From positions 1-45,445 of the forward strand of contig CACYGY010000016.1 of the NCBI GenBank assembly GCA_902774025.1: 45,445 bases of DNA. The letters run 5' to 3'. The position numbers and the translations under genes are program-made. The DNA is from an uncultured Eubacteriales bacterium. GTDB taxonomy: Bacteria > Bacillota > Clostridia > Christensenellales > Aristaeellaceae. A model generated the notes under the pieces. That model saw nothing but the letters and a program-made list of their open reading frames with translations. It ran no database searches and had not been told where the DNA came from. This document shows positions 40,928 to 45,445 of this stretch, in pieces. Within the stretch, counting starts at the first letter, position 1; every line of letters begins with the position of its first letter.

Positions 40928-42850
40928 ATGACACAGGATATGCTTTCACTCGGGTTTGACCTTATCATTGAACAACTGAAGGAACAGGCTGTCTCTGCCA
41001 CCGCGCGCCGGCTGCTCTCAGATACAGCCCCGATCATGAACGAAAGTCTCTGCCGCGCCCGCATGGAGGAAACGACCGCAGCCCGCCGCGTCATGGAAAA
41101 CACCGGCACCCCGCCCCTGTCGGAAACGGAGAACGTGGAAGCCGGCCTCTCCATGGCCCTGCAGGGCAGCATGCTGTTGCCTGCTCAGCTTTCCACTGTC
41201 GCACGTTTCTGCGCGTCTGTGCGCCGCCTTTCCCGCTACCTGCAGGGTGCAGAGCCGTTCAGTACCGCCATCGCCTCCTGGCAAACGGAGCTGCCGGATC
41301 TTACCGGTCTGGAGGACGATATCTGCCGGTCCATCCGGGAGGATACCGTGCTTGACGACGCCTCCCCCGCCCTGCGGAATCTGCGCCGCCAGCGGGAAAA
41401 CACGGAACAGACCATCCGCAACAGGCTGAACCAGCTCATCCTTCACCACAAAAAGGAACTGGCGGACAGCTACATCACCCAGCGCGGCGGCACTTTCGTG
41501 CTTCCCGTGCAGAAACGCTTCCAGTCTCAGTTCCCCGGCCGCACAGTGGACGCCTCCGCCAGAGGTTCAACTGTTTTCATGGAGCCCACCGCCGTACGGG
41601 AACTGCGGCAGGAGCTGGAACAGCTGCTCATCCGGATGGATACGGAGGAGCGCCGCATCCTCTGGGAACTCAGCGATCGGGTCGCCTCCGAGGAAGAACA
41701 TGTCCGGCGTGCGGTTCGTGTCATGACGGACCTGGATATGCTGTTTGCCCGGGCAAAACTGAGTCTGGAAATGGACGCCCGTCCGGCCGAAATCACCGCT
41801 GAACGCAGAATCCGCCTCATGGGTGCCCGCCACCCGCATCTGAAGGCGGAGACCTGCGTACCGCTGGATCTGGAACTGACTCTGCCGGATACCGGCATTG
41901 CCGTCACCGGCCCGAATACAGGCGGCAAAACCGTCTGCCTCAAAACCGCAGGCCTGCTCACGCTCATGGCACAGAGCGGCCTGCACATTCCCTGCGGTGA
42001 GGGCACTGTCATCAGCATGATGGACCGGGTGCTCTGTGATGTCGGAGACAACCAGAACATCCGTCAGAATCTTTCCACTTTTTCCGCCCACATCACCAAT
42101 ATCATCCGCATTCTCCGGGAATGCAGCCGGGACAGCCTCATCCTGCTGGATGAGCCCGGCGGCGGCACGGACCCGGCGGAAGGCTCCGGTCTGGCCGCAG
42201 CCATCCTGGAGGAACTGCTCCGGCGCGGATGCTTCTTTCTGATCACAACCCACGATCCGCAGATCAAAAAATGGGCGGAGCAGACAGAGCATGTTCTTTC
42301 CGCCCGCATGGCCTTTGAACAGAAGTCTCTCCTTCCCCTGTTCCGTCTGGAGATGGGCAAAAGCGGTGAAAGCTGCGCAATCGAGATTGCTCGCCGCCTG
42401 GGCATGGATGAAGGGCTTCTCACCCGGGCACGCCAGGTTGCCGGCCATGGGCCTGAAACGGGCAGGTCGGCTTCCTGTCCCCCGATGCGGATCCCCCCTA
42501 CCCTCCTTCAGCGGCAGGAGCGGAAAACAGGAAACGCCTTTGAACACTTCGCCATGGGGGACAGTGTCCTGCTCCTGCCGGACAGAAAGAACGCGATTGT
42601 TTACCGCCCGGCGGATGATCAGGGCAATGTCGTCATTCAGCTGAGCGGCAGGAAGCTCTCAGTCCGTCACAACCGGCTGAAGCTCCTGGTTAGGGCATCT
42701 GAGCTCTACCCGGCGGACTATGATTTCTCCATCATCTTTGAAACCGTCGCCAACCGGAAGGCCGCGCACACCATGTCGCGCAGATTTGATCCGGACGCGG
42801 TCATCATTCACCGGGAAGCAGAGAATGAGAGGAATGATCAGCATGAATAA
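40928..42850 (+). CDS. MutS2-like ATPase without Smr domain
   Basis: A 640-residue MutS-family protein. Seen: the N-terminal helical core typical of MutS2 (LGFDLIIEQL, RMEETTAARRVM, RGGTFVLPVQKRFQSQFPG), clamp region, ATPase with Walker A (GPNTGGKTVCLKTAG), the QNLSTFSAHI signature, Walker B (LILLDEPGGGTDPAEG) and LITTHDP; then a small KOW-like part (FAMGDSVLLLP). It stops where MutS2 proteins normally enter the Smr nuclease domain, about 140 residues short, and ends in a tail YPADYDFSIIFETVANRKAAH that seems to define a separate Clostridia group. Role in recombination control or ribosome rescue, as for MutS2, is inference. ATG has AGAGGG upstream. Overlaps the methyltransferase by 8 nt. Confidence 0.93.
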   Translation: MTQDMLSLGFDLIIEQLKEQAVSATARRLLSDTAPIMNESLCRARMEETTAARRVMENTGTPPLSETENVEAGLSMALQGSMLLPAQLSTVARFCASVRRLSRYLQGAEPFSTAIASWQTELPDLTGLEDDICRSIREDTVLDDASPALRNLRRQRENTEQTIRNRLNQLILHHKKELADSYITQRGGTFVLPVQKRFQSQFPGRTVDASARGSTVFMEPTAVRELRQELEQLLIRMDTEERRILWELSDRVASEEEHVRRAVRVMTDLDMLFARAKLSLEMDARPAEITAERRIRLMGARHPHLKAETCVPLDLELTLPDTGIAVTGPNTGGKTVCLKTAGLLTLMAQSGLHIPCGEGTVISMMDRVLCDVGDNQNIRQNLSTFSAHITNIIRILRECSRDSLILLDEPGGGTDPAEGSGLAAAILEELLRRGCFFLITTHDPQIKKWAEQTEHVLSARMAFEQKSLLPLFRLEMGKSGESCAIEIARRLGMDEGLLTRARQVAGHGPETGRSASCPPMRIPPTLLQRQERKTGNAFEHFAMGDSVLLLPDRKNAIVYRPADDQGNVVIQLSGRKLSVRHNRLKLLVRASELYPADYDFSIIFETVANRKAAHTMSRRFDPDAVIIHREAENERNDQHE

Positions 42851-43559
42851 CGTCGAAAAGTACAGCCGCTTCTTCACAAAGGATTACATGATGGGCCCTA
42901 ATTCCTTCCGCCTTCTGGAAGAAATGCTCCGCCGGAACCCTTTCGGCGAATGTGAAGGCCGGGTTCTCGACCTGGGCTGCGGCATGGCCCTGACCTCCTT
43001 TTACCTGGCCAATGAAACCCCGTCAAAGGTCGTCTATGCGTTTGATCTGTGGGTGGACGCCACTGACAATCTGAAACGGATCCGGGAACTGGGTCTGGAG
43101 GACAGGATCATCCCGCTCCACGGCGACGCGATGGAGATGCCCTTCGCCCGCGACTGGTTTGACACGATCGTCAGCGTGGACGCATACCATTACTTCGGCT
43201 GCAGAGAGGGGATTTTTTCCCGCAGTATCCTTCCCTTTGTCCGCCGTGGCGGTACGGTCATGATCGCGGTACCGGGGCTGAAGGAAGAGCCAGGGGGAGA
43301 GCTGAGGACGCGCTTTGAAACCTGGGCCGAAGGAGATGACTCCCTCTGTTTTCATACGGCTGCCTGGTGGAAATCACTTCTGGAGAAGGAATGCGCGGAT
43401 CAGTGCGATATCTCTGTCCTGGAAGCGGCCGGCACGGATGAAGCCTGGGAAGACTGGTTCCGCTCCGGCCACAGATACGCGGTCCGGGATCAGGAATTCC
43501 TCTCCGGAGGACTGGACAAAATCATGGCTTTCCCCTTCATCTATGTGCGTAAAAAATAG
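42843..43559 (+). CDS. Class I SAM-dependent methyltransferase
   Basis: A 238-residue cytoplasmic methyltransferase. Seen: motif I VLDLGCGMALTSFYLA, an acidic motif II (YAFDLWVD), and HGDAMEMPFARDWFDTIVSVDAYHYF, the Methyltransf_11-like layout for a small molecule or cofactor substrate. ATG at 42843 has GAGAGGA 9 nt upstream and overlaps the MutS2-like stop, so the two are translationally coupled. The C-terminal half (GHRYAVRDQEFLSGG to FIYVRKK) is of the type found in SmtA/UbiE-like enzymes. Substrate unknown. Confidence 0.9.
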   Translation: MNNVEKYSRFFTKDYMMGPNSFRLLEEMLRRNPFGECEGRVLDLGCGMALTSFYLANETPSKVVYAFDLWVDATDNLKRIRELGLEDRIIPLHGDAMEMPFARDWFDTIVSVDAYHYFGCREGIFSRSILPFVRRGGTVMIAVPGLKEEPGGELRTRFETWAEGDDSLCFHTAAWWKSLLEKECADQCDISVLEAAGTDEAWEDWFRSGHRYAVRDQEFLSGGLDKIMAFPFIYVRKK

Positions 43560-43571
43560 ACAGTAAGATGC

Positions 43572-43612
43572 AGAACAGGCCGGGAATCATTCTCCCGGCC
43601 TGTTCTGTTCCT
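43572..43612 (+). terminator. Terminator of the MutS2-like operon
   Basis: Perfect 14-bp arms AGAACAGGCCGGGA (43572-43585) and TCCCGGCCTGTTCT (43593-43606), 7-nt loop, followed by GTTCCT. Lies 12 nt past the methyltransferase stop. Confidence 0.92.
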
Positions 43613-44153
43613 CATGCGCTCTTTCATCTGCTTCAGTTTCCTTCCGTGAACCCTTCAGCACGGCATTCCGCAGGCCCCCCAAACGGGCCGTCCATCTGCG
43701 CAGAAGCATTCCCGCTGCTCCGGGATTCCTGAGTACAGGCAGATCAATGATGCTGACCTGCGGATCCATACGGAGAAGCCATCCCCGTACCGGCTCCCCG
43801 GCCGCTCCCTGTTTGCTGCGGTCAGAGAAACAGGCCGCGGGCAACAGAGATTCTCCCGGGCTTTCCGACTGTCCGTCAGATCCTTCATGTCTTCTCCGCC
43901 GAAGGCATGGCAGTGCTTTCACGCATGCTCTGTCCAAAGGTCAGGATTCTGCCAGCCTGTTTCCGCCGATACATACCTGGCAAAACCGCAGGCAGCGAAA
44001 TCTTCTGTTCCCGATTCATCCCTGCAGGGATCAACGCCCCTGTCTGGCTCAGCAGGCATTTTCCGGGATGCTGATCAGGCAGGGCAGGTCAGGCTGTTTC
44101 CTCCGGCACAGTCCGCTCTGTCCGTGTCAGATCCTGCTGACGATCCCTGTCCC

Positions 44154-44182
44154 GTGACACCCGAAGGAAAATGTGTTACGAT
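44154..44182 (+). promoter_or_regulatory. Promoter for the membrane protein gene
   Basis: GTGACA (44154-44159), 17-bp spacer, TACGAT (44177-44182), placing the transcript start near 44189, which rules out the GTG at 44173 as a start codon. Confidence 0.5.
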
Positions 44183-44274
44183 GGCCCCTGCCGGTCCGTG
44201 TTCCCTTCCCCGAAAAGAGGAATCCGGCTGAAAGACTGACCTTCACATATCCAGGATTGAATTTCGGAAAGGAT

Positions 44275-44868
44275 GTGATCTTTCTGACCCGGACACGTCC
44301 CCTTCTCCACACAGCCGCCCTTCTTGTGCGCGCTGTCCTGTTTCTGGTTCTGGCTGCCCTGCTCTATCTGGTGGTCATTGTGGTGCACCCTCAGGAAGAG
44401 AAACAGGCTTTTCCCCACCAGCCTCTCCTGCAGTCCTCCCCCGCCGTGATCCTGGACAGCACCGATGACCTGCCGGCCATGATTCAGGCCTTTCCCGTTC
44501 CGGTCCTGCAGGCCTCTGCCTCCTCTGACCTCCTCCTGCAGGCAGGTGCTTCATCCGATGTGCCCTTTGAGGGAGGCTTTGGCCGGAACCTCACTCTGAT
44601 TTATCTTTACCAGGGAGAAATTCAGATTCAGGTGGAAACCATCTATCCCGCCCGGGCGCTCTCCCTCCTCTCCGGCAGCGGATGGCACATGAGCCCCAGG
44701 AACTGGCGCATTTCCGGGCAGGATGCGGTAAGTATGGAAAACAGCCAGTCCCTCCGGGTACACCTGCAGGGAACCGAAGCCCTGTATGCCGTCACCATCA
44801 GCCGCAGTGCCGCCGGGGAAATGACTGATATTCTCCGCTCCCTGCAGATACCCGAAAAGGGTTCGTAA
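44275..44868 (+). CDS. Single-pass membrane protein, unknown function
   Basis: About 197 residues. Seen: a basic N-terminus, one membrane helix (LLVRAVLFLVLAALLYLVVIVV, about residues 15-37), and an extracytoplasmic domain with a beta-rich second half (NLTLIYLYQGEIQIQVETIYPA, LRVHLQGTEALYAVTIS). I do not recognise it. The start is uncertain: GTG at 44275 has AAAGGA only 2-3 nt upstream, but the promoter and the position of the helix favour it over the GTG at 44173. It is followed, after 133 nt, by another secreted protein gene with its own promoter. Confidence 0.7.
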   Translation: MIFLTRTRPLLHTAALLVRAVLFLVLAALLYLVVIVVHPQEEKQAFPHQPLLQSSPAVILDSTDDLPAMIQAFPVPVLQASASSDLLLQAGASSDVPFEGGFGRNLTLIYLYQGEIQIQVETIYPARALSLLSGSGWHMSPRNWRISGQDAVSMENSQSLRVHLQGTEALYAVTISRSAAGEMTDILRSLQIPEKGS

Positions 44869-44921
44869 TGCGGTCCGGCGCTGACTCCCTGCGGTTCCGG
44901 TCAAAAAAAACTGTCCGGGCC

Positions 44922-44949
44922 TTGCCGAATCTCCGGTTTGCGGTATACT
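44922..44949 (+). promoter_or_regulatory. Promoter for the terminal secreted-protein gene
   Basis: TTGCCG (44922-44927), 16-bp spacer, TATACT (44944-44949). Confidence 0.7.
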
Positions 44950-45001
44950 GGCACGCGTGTGCAGATGCACACCATACATTTCACGAAAGGGGTTATCTCC
45001 G

Positions 45002-45445
45002 ATGAAAAAACTGTTTTCCGTTCTCCTGGTCCTCGCGCTCGCTTCCCTCTGTGCTCTGGCAGGTGCCGAAGACATTCCCGCAGTGGAAATGGAGGCCACC
45101 TACGAAGGTGAGTATGTTCTGGTCTCCGGAACCAACCTGGTCTTCCTGCTGCCTTCTGACCTGACTGCCGTGGAAGCTCCCGAAGGCGTGAATGGCGATG
45201 TGTACATGGGCATGGACGGTCAGCTCTTCCTCACCGTGCAGGTGTCTGAAGGCGTGCTGGAGGACGCGATCCCCAATTTCCGCGAACAGCTGGAATCCGG
45301 CGCTCTGTCCCAGTACTTTCAGATCTTCATCAATGACGTGAACTGGCATCTGGTGTGCAGTGCTGACAATACTCAGAACATCGCCATGACCCAGATCAAC
45401 GACAGTGAGATCCTTTCCTTTGCCTTTGTGGTTGCGGATGGCTCC
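45002..45445 (+). CDS. Secreted protein, unknown function (3' end outside window)
   Basis: The first 148 codons of a gene that runs off the window. Seen: a signal peptide (MKKLFSVLLVLALASLCALA, cleavage near GA-ED), then a compact mature part with mixed strands and a helix (VLEDAIPNFREQLESGALSQYF) and several exposed Asn/Asp. ATG has GAAAGGGG about 10 nt upstream. No known domain recognised; the full length cannot be judged. Confidence 0.8.
   Translation, partial: MKKLFSVLLVLALASLCALAGAEDIPAVEMEATYEGEYVLVSGTNLVFLLPSDLTAVEAPEGVNGDVYMGMDGQLFLTVQVSEGVLEDAIPNFREQLESGALSQYFQIFINDVNWHLVCSADNTQNIAMTQINDSEILSFAFVVADGS

Larger units (their letters stand above)
43560..44274. other. 715-bp intergenic region
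   Basis: Holds the MutS2 operon terminator at the left and a promoter at 44154-44182 at the right. The middle has no gene I can support. A minus-strand frame at 43587-43937 contains a segment (GWLLRMDPQVSIIDLPVLRN) that weakly recalls the end of WYL-domain regulators, but it has no domain before it. Confidence 0.45.

Noticed and set aside
43587..43937. Minus-strand frame with a WYL-like end (GWLLRMDPQVSIIDLPVLRN)
   Set aside because: Resemblance is short and no other part of a regulator is found; at most a weak remnant.
1..45445. tRNA, rRNA, CRISPR, insertion sequences, prophage
   Set aside because: No clover-leaf, repeat-spacer, transposase, integrase or terminal inverted repeat features were seen by eye; tRNAscan and a repeat finder would be decisive.

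Overview
The window is a GC-rich (by eye well above 50% G+C) chromosomal stretch from a Bacillota/Clostridia-type bacterium, probably gut- or rumen-associated. This rests on Gram-positive style ribosome binding sites with frequent GTG and TTG starts, many sigma-A-like promoters with 16-17 bp spacers, short signal peptides ending in ALA-E, and the gene content: BMP-type nucleoside ABC transporter, LicC/LicA choline genes, TIGR04076, a MutS2-like protein without Smr, and an Fe-S aldo/keto reductase. I see no rRNA, tRNA, CRISPR array, insertion sequence or prophage.

Layout. 1-6.3 kb (minus strand): a tight operon of M3 oligopeptidase, aldo/keto reductase, Gfo/Idh/MocA oxidoreductase, Fe-S aldo/keto reductase and nitroreductase, followed by a small secreted protein with the cystatin signature. 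6.9-8.3 kb (minus): MaoC-like hydratase and membrane-anchored alpha/beta hydrolase. 8.5-12.3 kb (plus): MMPL/RND transporter translationally coupled to a secreted coiled-coil protein. 12.4-15.1 kb (minus): secreted charged protein, OmpR-type response regulator, and histidine kinase with an 11-residue poly-Asp run in its sensor; three 11-bp-phased TGTCA repeats sit upstream of the operon. 15.7-18.2 kb (minus): GH3 glycosidase with PA14. 18.4-22.5 kb (minus): a choline-scavenging operon (HTH-LicC-LicA fusion, second LicC, BCCT transporter). 22.7-27.1 kb (minus): nagB, MATE transporter and YbhJ-like aconitase-family protein. 27.2-28.6 kb (plus): asnS. 28.9-34.7 kb (minus): xpt plus a BMP-type purine/nucleoside ABC transporter with a PurBox-like site. 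35.1-40.5 kb (minus): diguanylate cyclase with a long leader, TIGR04076 protein, XRE/zinc-ribbon regulator and an EAL phosphodiesterase. 40.9-43.6 kb (plus): MutS2-like ATPase and methyltransferase. 44.2-45.4 kb (plus): two membrane/secreted proteins of unknown function, the last cut by the window edge.

Working together. The choline operon encodes uptake, phosphorylation and CTP activation of choline, but the LicD-type transferase that would attach phosphocholine to an envelope polymer is not here. The xpt operon couples purine nucleoside or base uptake to xanthine salvage. The two c-di-GMP genes encode one likely synthase and one likely hydrolase. The most distinctive elements are the bacterial cystatin-like protein, the poly-Asp two-component module with its phased operator and charged secreted protein, and the HTH-cytidylyltransferase-kinase fusion. 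All functions are inferred from sequence features read by eye; no database search was run.
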